This document shows, piece after piece, positions 52,791 to 63,676 of a stretch of DNA of 64,000 bases. Under the pieces are notes generated by a model. It made no database searches, was not told the origin of the DNA, and was given only the letters and a program-made list of their open reading frames with translations. The stretch is from assembly GCF_008245045.1 (NCBI RefSeq), contig NZ_CP043428.1:806001-870000 (forward strand), in the 5' to 3' direction. A program made the translations under genes and the position numbers. The stretch is from Campylobacter volucris. GTDB taxonomy: Bacteria; Campylobacterota; Campylobacteria; Campylobacterales; Campylobacteraceae. Position 1 is the first letter of the stretch, and each line of letters starts with the position of its first letter.

Positions 52791-54722
52791 TTATTCCTTT
52801 GATAGAGCATTAATAGGATTTAAATTTGCAGCATTTTTAGCCGGAAAAAATCCAAACACAAGCCCAATAAGAACAGAACTTAAAAGCCCTAAAAATATAG
52901 AATTTAAAGAAAGTATCATTGTAAAACCCATACCCAAAGAATTAAAAACTTCTACAATCACAAAAGAAAGTAAAACACCAAAAATAGCACCAAAAGAACA
53001 AATCAAAACCGCTTCTATTAAAAACTGCATTAAAATATCTTCTTTTCTAGCTCCTATGGCCATTCTTACTCCAATTTCTCTTGTTCTTTCACTCACAGAA
53101 ACTAGCATAATATTCATCACCCCAATGCCTCCTACTATCAAAGAAACTACAGCTATAGAAGATACTAATAAAGTCAAAGTGGCAGTATTTTCTTCTACTG
53201 CATTTTTAATAGCATCAGAATTAATAGTGAAGAAATCTTTTTGCCCTCGTTTGATTTCTAAAATTTTTATCATAGCTTCTTCTGCCAAAGATGGATTAAC
53301 CTCATCTTTTACTTTAGTGACTATGGCTCTTATTTGCTTATCACCTGTGATTTTATTCATTAAAGTAGTATAAGGAGTGTAAATTTTTATAGTATTTTCA
53401 TCAGCTCTAAAACCTTTATTATCCCTTTCACGCTTTAAAACACCTACTATAGTTAAAGGTTGTTTGTTAAAAATTATACTTTTACCTAAAACACTTCTAG
53501 CATTAGCATTTTCAAATAAAATTCTCAAAGCATTTTCATCAACTATGCATATATTTGTATTATCATTAATATCTTCATAATTGATAAATCTTCCATCTAC
53601 CATTACTAAACCTCTAAGTTTTAAATGATTTGGCCCTACTCCATAAATTCTAGCTTGCAAAGAATTACTTTTATAAGTTACAACCCCAACCTTACCCACA
53701 TCAGCTTCTACAGCCTCTAAATAAGGCAAAGAGCTTAAAGTCTTTAAGTCGCTTAAATTTAAACGCGTTTTACCTGATCTTATATCTCCCAAACCTCTTC
53801 CAGATACTACTTCTATGGTATTTGTCCCAATAGAGCTTATAGAAGCTAAAATGCTTTGTTGAGCCCCAAGACCTAAAGCTACTACACAAACTACTGAAGC
53901 TATACCTATAATAATACCAAGCATAGTTAGCAAAGATCGTAATTTATGAGCTATAATAGCTGCTATTGACATCTTAAAGCTTTCAATAATTTGATTTTTT
54001 AATAAAGAAAAACTTTTTCTTTCTTTGCTCATTATTTTTTTATCAGGATTTATAAGCTCTTTTGGATTGCTATCTTTAATGATTTTTCCATCTTTAATTT
54101 CAATAACTCTTTTTGCCATAGCAGCTATACAAGGATCGTGTGTCACTAAAACTATAGTATGGCCTTGCTCATTAAGTTTGGTTAAAATTTCTAAAACTAT
54201 TTTTCCGCTTTTAGAATCAAGAGCTCCAGTTGGCTCATCAGCTAAAATCAACTCACCACCATTTATTAACGCTCTTGCTATGGATACTCTTTGTTGTTGC
54301 CCACCGCTAAGCTGGTTTGGCTTTGAAAATTCTTTATGATCAAGCTCTAAAAATGAAAGTAATTCTTTAGCTTTTTTTAAACGCTCATTTTTATTTTTAC
54401 CTGCATATACAGCTGGTAAAGCTACATTTTCTTTAGCATTTAATAAATTAAGCAGATTGTATCTTTGAAAAATAAAACCTATTTTTTCTCTTCTAAGTCT
54501 TGCTTTTTCATCTTTTGAAGCTTTATTAACATCATAATTATCTAAAAAATACTCTCCACTACTTGGTTCATCTAAGGTTCCTATGATGTTTAAAAGAGAA
54601 GTTTTACCGCTACCTGATTGACCGATAATAGCTACAAATTCACCTTTGCAAATTCTAAGGCTGACATTATCTAAAATAGCAACACCATTAATCTTTTTAG
54701 AAATATTTTTTAAAAGTATCAT
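52791..54722 (-). CDS. macB: MacB-type ABC transporter, ATPase-permease fusion
   Basis: The 643-residue protein has an N-terminal ATPase (Walker [19 protein letters not shown], signature [15 protein letters not shown], Walker [15 protein letters not shown]) and a C-terminal FtsX-like part: helix 1 [21 protein letters not shown], a large periplasmic domain, and three more helices with [21 protein letters not shown]. This is the MacB layout. It exports macrolides, lipopeptides or heme-like molecules through the outer-membrane channel. It overlaps macA by 4 bp. Confidence 0.95.
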   Translation of the reverse strand: MILLKNISKKINGVAILDNVSLRICKGEFVAIIGQSGSGKTSLLNIIGTLDEPSSGEYFLDNYDVNKASKDEKARLRREKIGFIFQRYNLLNLLNAKENVALPAVYAGKNKNERLKKAKELLSFLELDHKEFSKPNQLSGGQQQRVSIARALINGGELILADEPTGALDSKSGKIVLEILTKLNEQGHTIVLVTHDPCIAAMAKRVIEIKDGKIIKDSNPKELINPDKKIMSKERKSFSLLKNQIIESFKMSIAAIIAHKLRSLLTMLGIIIGIASVVCVVALGLGAQQSILASISSIGTNTIEVVSGRGLGDIRSGKTRLNLSDLKTLSSLPYLEAVEADVGKVGVVTYKSNSLQARIYGVGPNHLKLRGLVMVDGRFINYEDINDNTNICIVDENALRILFENANARSVLGKSIIFNKQPLTIVGVLKRERDNKGFRADENTIKIYTPYTTLMNKITGDKQIRAIVTKVKDEVNPSLAEEAMIKILEIKRGQKDFFTINSDAIKNAVEENTATLTLLVSSIAVVSLIVGGIGVMNIMLVSVSERTREIGVRMAIGARKEDILMQFLIEAVLICSFGAIFGVLLSFVIVEVFNSLGMGFTMILSLNSIFLGLLSSVLIGLVFGFFPAKNAANLNPINALSKE

Positions 54723-55852
54723 TTTGCACTTTTACCTATAATGACTAAATCATTTTCATTCAAACCTTTTAAAATTTGTGTGTTAAGACTATCTTTAATG
54801 CCTAGTTGCACAGGAGTTTTTACTACGATTTTATCATCTTTTAAAATTTCTACATAATATCCATTAATATCACTATGAATTGCCAAAGTTGGTATCACCA
54901 AAGCATCTTTTTCAGTTTTAATAGCTATTTCATTTTCTGTACTCATACCAATGCGTAAAAAATTGTTTTCATTTTTTACAAAAAATCTAGCATAATAATA
55001 CACAGCATTTGCACTAGCACTTGAGCTAGAATTTAAATTTGAACTACTAGTTGTATTAGTAATGGTAGTATTTGCTGGATCTATACTTGAAATAACAGCT
55101 TCGTATTTTTTATCAGGCTCGTTTAATATGCTAAATTTCACACTTTTACCTACTGCGATTTTATTTATATCTGCTTCAGCTATTTGCATACGAATTTCCA
55201 TCTCACTTAAATCCGCTAAACGCACTATACTTGGAGTGTTTTGATTTGCATTTACAGTTTGTCCTTCTTCAACCGCTACATTGATAATTTCACCCTTACT
55301 TGGTGCTTTAATTGTTGTATAGGCTAAATCTTTTTGAGCATTTTTTAAAGAAATTTCAAGCTGGGTTGTTTGGGCTTTTAATTCTGCTACATTTGCTCTT
55401 AAGGTGTAAAAATTATTTTTTAAATTTTCAAGGTTTTCTAAAGAAGTAGCCTTTTTTTCATATAATTTTTGCTCTCTTTGATACTGCCTTGAAGCTATAT
55501 CTAAGGCAATTTTTTTACTTTCTAAATTCGCTTTTGCACTTTCAAGTTTTGCTTTGGTAATATCAAGATCATTTTGCTGCTTATCTTTATCAATTTGAGC
55601 TATTAAATCTCCTTCATTTACATGATCTCCTAAATTAACATAAAGCTTTACTACTTGCCCACTTACTTGCGCACCAACATCAACTTGAGTTTTAGCATAT
55701 ACCTCACCAATAGCTTCTATACTTTGAGTTATATCTTGTCTTTGAACCTCAACGGTTAAATAATCAATTTTTTCTTTATTAGCAAAAAAGAAAAAATACA
55801 CACCGATTCCAACTATAACTAAAAACAATACCAAATAAACAATTTTTCTCAT
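54719..55852 (-). CDS. macA: MacA-type periplasmic adaptor protein
   Basis: The 377-residue membrane fusion protein has an N-terminal membrane anchor ([20 protein letters not shown]), a lipoyl-like domain ([30 protein letters not shown]), a coiled-coil hairpin at about residues 90-170, and a return half [25 protein letters not shown] Ser/Asn/Thr-rich stretch lies in the beta-barrel part (residues 265-285). It bridges MacB and the outer-membrane channel. It heads the operon macA-macB-outer-membrane factor and is divergent from the nitroreductase gene. Confidence 0.94.
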   Translation of the reverse strand: MRKIVYLVLFLVIVGIGVYFFFFANKEKIDYLTVEVQRQDITQSIEAIGEVYAKTQVDVGAQVSGQVVKLYVNLGDHVNEGDLIAQIDKDKQQNDLDITKAKLESAKANLESKKIALDIASRQYQREQKLYEKKATSLENLENLKNNFYTLRANVAELKAQTTQLEISLKNAQKDLAYTTIKAPSKGEIINVAVEEGQTVNANQNTPSIVRLADLSEMEIRMQIAEADINKIAVGKSVKFSILNEPDKKYEAVISSIDPANTTITNTTSSSNLNSSSSASANAVYYYARFFVKNENNFLRIGMSTENEIAIKTEKDALVIPTLAIHSDINGYYVEILKDDKIVVKTPVQLGIKDSLNTQILKGLNENDLVIIGKSAK

Positions 55853-55920
55853 ATAAACCTTTTTTTCTAGAATAATAAAATATTTTTATAAAGCCAAAAT
55901 AAAATTGTATCAATTTAAAA

Positions 55921-55926
55921 TATAAT
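55921..55926 (+). promoter_or_regulatory. -10 box of the nitroreductase gene
   Basis: TTTAAAATATAATTTTAA contains TATAAT 57 bases upstream of the ATG at 55984, in the divergent gap to macA. Confidence 0.4.
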
Positions 55927-55983
55927 TTTAATAATTTTAAAGCCTTAATTAACTAGCATATAAAAAATTAAAAGGAAAAACTT

Positions 55984-56589
55984 ATGGATTATCTACAACT
56001 CATGCAAAATCGCTTATCTGTTAGATCTTATCTTGATAAAGAAATTTCTAAACAGGATTTAACTTATATATTAGAATGTGCTAGATTATCTCCAAGTTCA
56101 TTAGGTCTTGAACCTTGGAAATTTTTAATCTTTCAAAACAAAAAACATAAAAAAGAAATTTCTCAAATAGCTAACAATCAAGCCCATGTGCAAAATTGTG
56201 CGGCTATTATTGTAGTTTTAGCTAGAGCTGATTTTAAAGATTATTTTGAAACAAAGCTAAAAAAACGCAATCTTTCCCAAGAAGAATTTCAAAAACGAAT
56301 CAATACCTATAAACCCTTTATAGGTGGTATGGATTTAGAGCAAAGTTTTGCTTATGCAAAAGAACAAAGCTACATAGCTTCTACCAATATCATTAACGCA
56401 GCTTTTAATTTAAATTTAGGAGCTTGTATAATAGGAGGATTTAATCAAGATAAAATCAATCAATACTTAAAACTTGATACAAACAAACAAAGAGTTTCTT
56501 TAATAATCACCCTAGGATATCCTAGCACTGATACAAAGACTAATAAAGCTCGTTTTGATTTTAATGAAGTGGTGGAATTTAAGGATTGA
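55984..56589 (+). CDS. rdxA: NAD(P)H nitroreductase, RdxA-like
   Basis: The 201-residue flavoprotein has the nitroreductase pattern: LMQNRLSVRSYLDKEISK at the start, then ARLSPSSLGLEPWKFLIF for FMN binding, and NAAFNLNLGACIIGGF. The length and SPSSLGLEPWKF agree with the RdxA group of Helicobacter and Campylobacter, known for activating metronidazole. The physiological substrate is not known. AAAAGGAAAAAC lies before the ATG. Confidence 0.88.
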   Translation: MDYLQLMQNRLSVRSYLDKEISKQDLTYILECARLSPSSLGLEPWKFLIFQNKKHKKEISQIANNQAHVQNCAAIIVVLARADFKDYFETKLKKRNLSQEEFQKRINTYKPFIGGMDLEQSFAYAKEQSYIASTNIINAAFNLNLGACIIGGFNQDKINQYLKLDTNKQRVSLIITLGYPSTDTKTNKARFDFNEVVEFKD

Positions 56590-56641
56590 TTTTGTAATAT
56601 TTATTATTTAAAGTTAATTTAAAAAATAATTTGGAGTTTTA

Positions 56642-59600
56642 ATGCAAAATAATTTTTTAAAAATTTTTGGAATTTTACCCTTTTTAGCAGTAGCATTTAT
56701 CAATGCTTTTGTGGATTTAGGGCATAAAATTATTATTCAAAATACTATCTATAAAGTTTATGAAGATAGCACTCAACTTTTTTTAACCGCTATAGTAAAT
56801 GCACTCATGCTTCTTCCTTTTATACTTATGCTATCTCCATCTGGTTTTTTAGCAGATAAATTTCCAAAAAATAAAATCATGAAAATTTCTGCATATTTTT
56901 CAGTAATATTAACTTGTATTATTTGTGTGTGTTATTATTTAGGAGCATTTTGGCTTGCTTTTATAATGACTTTTATCATGGGGATACAATCTGCTTTGTA
57001 TTCTCCTGCTAAATATGGTTTTATCAAAGAATTAGTAGGAAAAGAGCTTTTGGCCATGGGAAATGGCAGCGTTAATGCTGTTAGTATAGTAGCTATTTTA
57101 GCTGGTATGGCTGTATTTTCTTTAAGTTTTGAATTTCTTTATAATCCTGATTTTATAGATAGCTCTGATGTTTTAAAACAAATGGCTCCTTTGGGTTTAG
57201 TATTGATTGTTTTTGCTTTATTAGAACTTTTCTTAGCTTATAAACTTCCAAATTTAAAAGAAGAGGATACAAGTTTAAAATTTGATAAAAAACAATACCT
57301 GCAAGGAAAACTTTTAGCAAGCAACCTTCAAGCTATTTTTAAAAATAAAATCATATGGCTTTGTATAGTTGGAATTTCTTTATTTTGGGCAATTTCTCAA
57401 CTTTATCTTGTAACCTTTCCTGTTTATGCAAAAAGTGATCTTTTTATAGAAAATACTTTTTATGTGCAATGTGTTTTAGCTTTTTCTGGTATAGGTGTAA
57501 TTATGGGCTCTTTGATAGCTGGAAAATTTTCTAAAAACTATATAGAATTAGGCTTGATACCTTTAGGGGCATTAGGTATTTTCTTAATGAGTATTTTTAT
57601 ACCTTATTTAGAAACTTTGACAAGTTATGGTGTGGTATTTTTTATCTTTGGATTATGCGGGGCATTTTTTATCATACCTTTAAATTCTCTCATACAATTT
57701 CACGCTAAAGAAAATGAACTAGGTAAAATCTTAGCAGGTAATAATTTTATACAAAATATTTTTATGCTTTCTTTTCTTGGTATTGCTACTTTTGGAGCAT
57801 ATTTTAAAACAGAAGTGGTGTATCTTTTTTATTTTATCATCGCAGTAGCACTTTTTGGAAGCTTATATGTGCTTTTAAAGCTTCCTTTTTCTTTAGTTCG
57901 TTTGCTTATGAGTATAGCCTTTTTTCAACGCTATCGTTTATTAGTAGAAGGTTTTGAAAATATACCTGAAAAAGGTGGTGCGTTATTACTAGGTAACCAT
58001 ATTTCTTTTATAGACTGGGCTATTGTACAAATGGCTATACCTAGAAAAATTTATTTTGTTATGGAAAAAAGCATTTATTCTAAATGGTATATAAAATTTT
58101 TTCTTGATCATTTTGGCGTTATACCTGTTTCAAGTAGCTCTAGCAAATCAAGTTTAGAGCTTATAGCTCAGCATATAAAAAATGGAAATTTAGTTTGTCT
58201 TTTTCCCGAAGGAGTACTTTCAAGACATGGGCAATTAAATGAATTTAAGGGTGGTTTTGAACTTGCTTGTGCTAAATTAGAAGAAAATGATGGAGTGATT
58301 TTACCATTTTATATTAGAGGACTTTGGGGAAGTGCCTTTTCGCGTAGTGATGAAGAATTTTCAACAAGAAATAGAAAATTAAGTAAAAGAAAAATTGCTA
58401 TTGCTTTTGGAAAAAGCTTACCGATACACTCTAAAAAAGAAATCGTTAAAGCTAAAGTTTTTGAGCTTTCATTTATCGCTTGGAAATCTCAATGTGAAAG
58501 TATGCATACCATAGCAAGAGCATGGATTGACAATGCAAAAAGAAATTTAAATAAAATTGCCATTATAGATCCTTTGGTAGGAGCTTTTACTTATAGAAAA
58601 ATGCTTGCTTTAAGTTTAGTGTTAAGCTCATTTATCAAAAATAAATCTTATGAGTTAAACATCAAACCTACACAATCAAAATATGGACCAAAAGAAGAAT
58701 GTATAGGCATTTTGCTCCCTGCTTCTATGGCGAGCACACTTTGTAATTTAAGTGTTTTACTCGCTGATAAAATCGTGGTAAATTTAAATTTCACCGCAGG
58801 AAACAAAGCTATAAATTTAGCCATTGAAAATTCTCAAATTCGTCAAATTTATACTTCTAAAAAATTCCTTGAAAAACTAGAAAATAAAGGTGTTAAACTA
58901 GAATTTGATTCTCAAATCACATTAATTTTCATGGAAGATGTTATAGCTAGTTTTAAAAATCAAAAAAGCAAAATTATCACAATGTTAGCATTGGTTAGTA
59001 TATTGCCTAGTTGTATATTAAAAGCTATTTTTTCACCAAATAAATGCAATATTACCATAGCTGCGATTTTATTTAGCAGTGGTAGTGAAGGAACTCCAAA
59101 AGGTGTAATGTTAAATAACCGCAACATTTTAAGTAATATTGCTCAAATTTCAGATGTATTATGTCCAAGGTATGATGATACGATTTTATCTTCTTTGCCA
59201 CCTTTTCATGCTTTTGGTTTAACCGTAACTACTTTTTTACCTTTATTAGAAGGTATTAAAAGTGTAACTTTTGCAGATCCAACTGATGCTTTAGGTGTAG
59301 CAAAAGCTGTGGTTAAAAATAATGTTAGCATTATGTGTGGAACCTCGACATTTTTAGGAATTTATGCAAGAAATAAAAAACTTGATGCAATTATGTTTGA
59401 AAGCTTAAGAATTATCGTTTCGGGTGCTGAAAAATTAAAAAGCGAAGTGCGAAGTGCTTTTGAAATGAAATTTAAAAAACCTATTTTTGAAGGCTATGGA
59501 GCCACTGAAACTACTCCAGTAGCAAGTGTAAATTTACCAAATAAATTTGATCCTGATTATTGGGTATTACACCGTGCTAATAAAGAAGGAAGTGTTGGTA

Positions 59601-60148
59601 TGCCTTTACCAGGAAGTGCTATACGCATCGTTGATCCATCTACCTATGAAAGTTTAAATCATGGAGAAGATGGTTTGATACTTATTGGCGGACATCAAGT
59701 AATGGTAGGATATTTAAATAATAAAGAAAAAACCAATGAAGTAATCAAAGATTTAGAAGGAATACGCTGGTATAACACAGGAGATAAAGGCCATGTTGAT
59801 GAAGATGGGTTTTTATATATAGTAGATCGTTATTCTCGTTTTGCAAAAATTGGCGGAGAGATGATTTCACTTGGAGCTTTAGAAGAAGAAATTGCTAAAT
59901 TTATTAATACTGAAGTAGTAAAATTTTGTGCTGTAGCCTTAGAAGATGAAAAAAAAGGTGAGATGGTTTGTTTATTGATAGAATGTCAAGATCAAGATTT
60001 TGAAGGTATTGTTGAAGCAATTAAAAATTCTAATATGCCTGCCATTTTTAAACCAAGTAAATATTTCAAAGTAGATCAAATTCCACTTTTAGGCTCAGGT
60101 AAAGTAGATTTAAAAGGCGCTAAAGATTTAGCAAAAACTTTTGTTTAA
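56642..60148 (+). CDS. aas: LplT-PlsC-acyl-ACP synthetase fusion (2-acyl-glycerophosphoethanolamine acylation)
   Basis: The 1168-residue protein joins three parts. Residues 1-415 are an MFS-type flippase like LplT (FLADKFPKNKIMKISAYFS). Residues about 430-620 are a PlsC-type acyltransferase with GNHISFIDWAI (N-H-x4-D) and LFPEGVLSRHGQL. Residues about 680-1165 are an AMP-binding acyl-ACP synthetase with SSGSEGTPKGVMLNNRN near 812, FEGYGATETTPVASVN and GDKGHVDEDGFLYIVDR. Together they flip lysophospholipid inward and re-acylate it. E. coli uses two separate proteins (LplT and Aas). GGAG lies before the ATG. Confidence 0.93.
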   Translation: MQNNFLKIFGILPFLAVAFINAFVDLGHKIIIQNTIYKVYEDSTQLFLTAIVNALMLLPFILMLSPSGFLADKFPKNKIMKISAYFSVILTCIICVCYYLGAFWLAFIMTFIMGIQSALYSPAKYGFIKELVGKELLAMGNGSVNAVSIVAILAGMAVFSLSFEFLYNPDFIDSSDVLKQMAPLGLVLIVFALLELFLAYKLPNLKEEDTSLKFDKKQYLQGKLLASNLQAIFKNKIIWLCIVGISLFWAISQLYLVTFPVYAKSDLFIENTFYVQCVLAFSGIGVIMGSLIAGKFSKNYIELGLIPLGALGIFLMSIFIPYLETLTSYGVVFFIFGLCGAFFIIPLNSLIQFHAKENELGKILAGNNFIQNIFMLSFLGIATFGAYFKTEVVYLFYFIIAVALFGSLYVLLKLPFSLVRLLMSIAFFQRYRLLVEGFENIPEKGGALLLGNHISFIDWAIVQMAIPRKIYFVMEKSIYSKWYIKFFLDHFGVIPVSSSSSKSSLELIAQHIKNGNLVCLFPEGVLSRHGQLNEFKGGFELACAKLEENDGVILPFYIRGLWGSAFSRSDEEFSTRNRKLSKRKIAIAFGKSLPIHSKKEIVKAKVFELSFIAWKSQCESMHTIARAWIDNAKRNLNKIAIIDPLVGAFTYRKMLALSLVLSSFIKNKSYELNIKPTQSKYGPKEECIGILLPASMASTLCNLSVLLADKIVVNLNFTAGNKAINLAIENSQIRQIYTSKKFLEKLENKGVKLEFDSQITLIFMEDVIASFKNQKSKIITMLALVSILPSCILKAIFSPNKCNITIAAILFSSGSEGTPKGVMLNNRNILSNIAQISDVLCPRYDDTILSSLPPFHAFGLTVTTFLPLLEGIKSVTFADPTDALGVAKAVVKNNVSIMCGTSTFLGIYARNKKLDAIMFESLRIIVSGAEKLKSEVRSAFEMKFKKPIFEGYGATETTPVASVNLPNKFDPDYWVLHRANKEGSVGMPLPGSAIRIVDPSTYESLNHGEDGLILIGGHQVMVGYLNNKEKTNEVIKDLEGIRWYNTGDKGHVDEDGFLYIVDRYSRFAKIGGEMISLGALEEEIAKFINTEVVKFCAVALEDEKKGEMVCLLIECQDQDFEGIVEAIKNSNMPAIFKPSKYFKVDQIPLLGSGKVDLKGAKDLAKTFV

Positions 60149-60175
60149 TTTCCAAAGTGAAATTCACTTTGGAAA
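60149..60175. terminator. Two-way terminator between aas and the CocE-type gene
   Basis: TTTCCAAAGTGA (60149-60160) pairs perfectly with TCACTTTGGAAA (60164-60175) around a 3-base loop, directly after the aas stop and just before the convergent hydrolase stop. Confidence 0.75.
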
Positions 60176-60177
60176 AC

Positions 60178-62187
60178 TCACAAACTATTTCTTTTTACTT
60201 TATGATTGTATTTTTTTTCAAACACAAGTTTTTCATTTTCTTTAACTTTCATATCTCCTTTTATATAAAAATACTCCATATCACTTGTTTGAGTTAAGAT
60301 AATATCTGTATCTATCATACAATTTTCTCTACCTATTTTCATTTTTTGAGCAATGGTATATTTTGCACTTAGTGGATCATCATTTTTTAAACTAAGTTCT
60401 CTTTTTAAATTATGTTCAACCAAAACATCAACCTCATCAAACCTATAAACACCCTCTCCAAAAACTCCTCCAACTCCATCTGTAATGCAAGTCCAAGTAT
60501 CATTTAACACATCATAAGTTATAGTCCTATCTACCCTACCATCTTTTAGTAAAGTCAAAGGTGTTAAAGGCGCGCTTTGTGGCTCTAAAATTATTTTGTT
60601 GCTATCTTTACCATTAAAAATTGGTAATGAAATTTTACATTCACTTAAATCTAAAGTTAAAGTTGAAATTTCTGGCATAGGCCAAAACATAGGCCAAAAA
60701 GTATTTGCTAAAGAAAGTCTTATCTTAGAACCTTTTGAAAATCTGTGTCCGCATAAATCAAGCTTTAATTGTTTAACTATAAATTTATCTTTTTCTAAAG
60801 GCTCAAATTTTTCTTTATTATCGCTTAATGCTAAATTTAAAACACCATAGCTAACTCTTTGCACAAAACCATCATCTCTTACTTCGCTAAGTTGTGCAAA
60901 AAGCATAGCTTTTTCTTTATCACTTGAAAATTTTACATTAAGTAATGGGAATCCTAAAATATCTAAATTATCTTGCAAAATTTCACTTTCAAAAACTACA
61001 GCCATTCCATCATCTAGCCTCTGGTCACACGGACTTTCTCCTAAAACACCAGCTCCCATCCACTCACCAGCTAATAAACCATGATTTTGCAGAGTATTTA
61101 TTTTTATATAAGAATTGCTTTTTTCTTGTTTTAATTGATACGGATTTAAATAATAATGACTATATTTAATATCTTTTTCTATGTCATCAATCCCAACAAA
61201 ACGACCATCTATAAATTCTACCTTAGAATTTGGTTTTATAGAATTTTCAATATAAGCTTGTATCATAGGACAGTCTAACACATCATTATCTATATTTTTT
61301 AGCCATTTATCCCACCATTTTAAAGCTTCTTGTAAAAATCCCATAGCTGGAAGTGGAGCTCCATCGTGTGGATAAACATGAGCCCAAGGTCCTATGATAG
61401 CCTTTTTCGGCACTTTTAAGCCTTGCATTAAAGCAAAAACTGGATTAGTATAAGAATCAGCCCATCCATCTAAAGCAAAAACAGGAACTTCTATGTCATC
61501 ATAATTTTCACTTACTGAACCATGTTTCCAATACTCATCTTTTAAAGTATGTTCAAGCCATAAAACTGGCCATAATGGCATATTTTCAAGTCTATTTAAC
61601 CATTTAACTCTTCCTTCTGGGTCAATCTTTGGATCTACAAAACGAGATTGATAAGCAAGCATTATATTGCCCCACCAAAAATTATCATTTAATAAACAAC
61701 CACCTTTATAATGTATATCATCATTGTATCTATCATCAGTAAAACCTACCACTATAATTGCTTTTAAATTCTTTGGTTTTCTAGCTGCTACTTGCAAGGA
61801 GTTAAATCCTCCCCAAGATTTTCCCATCATACCTATATTTCCATCGCACCATTTTTGCTTAGCTATCCACTCTATAACTTCTAAGGCATCATCTTGCTCT
61901 TGTTTTAGATACTCATCTTTTAAAAGTCCATCTGATTCCCCGCTTCCTCTCATATCTACTCTCACAACAGCATAACCATTTCCAGCAAAATACCCATGCA
62001 TAGGCTCATCTCTTGTTCTTGTGCCATCATTTTTTCTATAAGGTATATATTCTAAAATTGCCGGTATTTTTTCACTTGTTTGTGGTAACCAAATTCTAGC
62101 AGATAACCTTATACCATCTTTTAAAACTATCCATTTATTTTCAATAACTTTAACTTCATATTTAAAATCTTTAATAATTTTTTTCAT
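60178..62187 (-). CDS. CocE/NonD-family hydrolase (X-Pro dipeptidyl-peptidase S15 type)
   Basis: The 669-residue protein has an alpha/beta-hydrolase core with the nucleophile S124 in IGMMGKSWGGFNS, the probable acid in FALDGWADSYTNP and the histidine in IGPWAHVYPHDG. The VVRVDMRGSGESDG motif (75-87) and ILEYIPYRKND are typical of this group. A C-terminal beta-jelly-roll part (from about residue 340; SKGSKIRLSLANTFWPMFW) is like PepX_C. No signal peptide, so it acts in the cytoplasm. Substrates may be acyl esters, amides or Xaa-Pro peptides. It overlaps the transporter gene by 4 bp, so it probably processes what that protein imports. Confidence 0.9.
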   Translation of the reverse strand: MKKIIKDFKYEVKVIENKWIVLKDGIRLSARIWLPQTSEKIPAILEYIPYRKNDGTRTRDEPMHGYFAGNGYAVVRVDMRGSGESDGLLKDEYLKQEQDDALEVIEWIAKQKWCDGNIGMMGKSWGGFNSLQVAARKPKNLKAIIVVGFTDDRYNDDIHYKGGCLLNDNFWWGNIMLAYQSRFVDPKIDPEGRVKWLNRLENMPLWPVLWLEHTLKDEYWKHGSVSENYDDIEVPVFALDGWADSYTNPVFALMQGLKVPKKAIIGPWAHVYPHDGAPLPAMGFLQEALKWWDKWLKNIDNDVLDCPMIQAYIENSIKPNSKVEFIDGRFVGIDDIEKDIKYSHYYLNPYQLKQEKSNSYIKINTLQNHGLLAGEWMGAGVLGESPCDQRLDDGMAVVFESEILQDNLDILGFPLLNVKFSSDKEKAMLFAQLSEVRDDGFVQRVSYGVLNLALSDNKEKFEPLEKDKFIVKQLKLDLCGHRFSKGSKIRLSLANTFWPMFWPMPEISTLTLDLSECKISLPIFNGKDSNKIILEPQSAPLTPLTLLKDGRVDRTITYDVLNDTWTCITDGVGGVFGEGVYRFDEVDVLVEHNLKRELSLKNDDPLSAKYTIAQKMKIGRENCMIDTDIILTQTSDMEYFYIKGDMKVKENEKLVFEKKYNHKVKRNSL

Positions 62188-63431
62188 AATTTTTCCTTTT
62201 TATTGTATTTTTTAATCCATATAGTGCAAAATATCACACCTAAAATAGCCATAATTATCATGATGCTAAAGTAATAATGATACCCTTTTACCCCTGTATA
62301 TCTATCAAGTAAATCTCCAGCTAAAAGTGGAGCAAAAACTTCAGGTAAATAACCAAAAGTAGATACTATACCTATGGCCATTCCTGTTAAATGCATGGGA
62401 ATTTTTCCCTCGCTTAATAAAGAATAATAAATTCCAAAATTAGAATACATTGCCACATAAACTACTACACATGCACTAGTTAAAACAGTCATTTGCAAAA
62501 ATCCACTTAAATTTGAACTAAGCATTAAAAATATAACACCAACACCCATCATTACAAACCCTATTAGCATAACTTTAGCCTTACCATAACCATCAGCAAC
62601 AAAACCACCTATAGTAGAAGATACAGGACGAATGTATTGAGCCAAAACAGTTAAAATAGCTGCAAAAACTGCTGATGTGCCTATAATATTACTTGCATAA
62701 GGGGTAAAATAATAAAAACTCATATTGAAAAAATATGTGCAAAAAGTAATCGCTACAATCAACCAAAGAGCTGAATTTTTTAATAATACAAATAAATCTT
62801 GTAATTTTAATTTTTCACTTTGTTCTTCAACTTTATCTTTTAAAAGAAAAAATAATAAAATAGCACTGATAATAGGTGCTAAAGAATAAAACACAATTAC
62901 CATTTCAATGCCTTGCGAAGCTAAGGATTTGGTTTGAAAATATCCAAATATACTTGTAGCAATAGCCAAATGAATAGCTCCAACAACACCTCTACCTCCT
63001 TCAAAAATTCCATAAGCTCTAGCTTGTTCTTTAGAATTTGCTAGACTTCTAACTATTTTGATCAAAGACGGCCAAAAAGTAAGTAAAGATGTAATACCCC
63101 AAATTCCATATATAATAAGCAATGCGTTTAAAGAAGTAAAATACAAATGTAACAATCCTCCACACCCTGTTGCAATTAAAGAAAAAATTAATAATTTTTT
63201 AGGAGCAAATCTATCAGCTAAATATCCACCTAAGGCGTAAGAAAACAACCCAAGCAAACCATAAGCACTTCCCAAAAGCCCCATTTGAAAATTATTAAGA
63301 TTATAAAGTGCCATATAATCATCATAATAATACTTTCTAAAATAAGGTAATCCATAAATTATAGATCCACAAAAAGAAAGTAATAAAAGAGTGAAAAAAT
63401 TATTTTTTAAATTTTGTATTTTTTGTGTCAT
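62184..63431 (-). CDS. MFS transporter
   Basis: The 415-residue protein has twelve membrane helices. GGYLADRFAPKKLLIF is the MFS loop 2-3 motif (G-x-x-x-D-R). LPYFRKYYYDDYMALYN near the N-terminus resembles organophosphate:antiporter and NarK-like members. A very strong ribosome site (AAGGAGGTG) precedes the ATG by 5 bases. It is translated together with the CocE-type hydrolase (4-bp overlap). The substrate is unknown but is likely what the hydrolase acts on. Confidence 0.9.
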   Translation of the reverse strand: MTQKIQNLKNNFFTLLLLSFCGSIIYGLPYFRKYYYDDYMALYNLNNFQMGLLGSAYGLLGLFSYALGGYLADRFAPKKLLIFSLIATGCGGLLHLYFTSLNALLIIYGIWGITSLLTFWPSLIKIVRSLANSKEQARAYGIFEGGRGVVGAIHLAIATSIFGYFQTKSLASQGIEMVIVFYSLAPIISAILLFFLLKDKVEEQSEKLKLQDLFVLLKNSALWLIVAITFCTYFFNMSFYYFTPYASNIIGTSAVFAAILTVLAQYIRPVSSTIGGFVADGYGKAKVMLIGFVMMGVGVIFLMLSSNLSGFLQMTVLTSACVVVYVAMYSNFGIYYSLLSEGKIPMHLTGMAIGIVSTFGYLPEVFAPLLAGDLLDRYTGVKGYHYYFSIMIIMAILGVIFCTIWIKKYNKKEKL

Positions 63432-63676
63432 ATTTACACCTCCTTATTTTTATAATATACAATTTTTAATCTTTTAATATAAAATAAATAAAATTTTATA
63501 CAAAAATTATCTTATTTGGTTTATTTTTGCACATTAAAAATATATATAATAAAAATTTATTATTTTTAAATTAAAAATTATTATGTAGTAATAGTGAAAT
63601 TTATAATTATATTTTATTTTTTATTATCATTTTTTTGATAAATTTTACTAATTAAATATATTTATAAAGGGAAAAG
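63432..63676. promoter_or_regulatory. Divergent AT-rich promoter region
   Basis: This 245-bp gap between the MFS gene and the oxidoreductase gene is almost only A and T. It must hold both promoters. TATTAT-like boxes occur near 63450 on the minus strand; no single -10 box stands out. No gene is seen. Confidence 0.4.
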
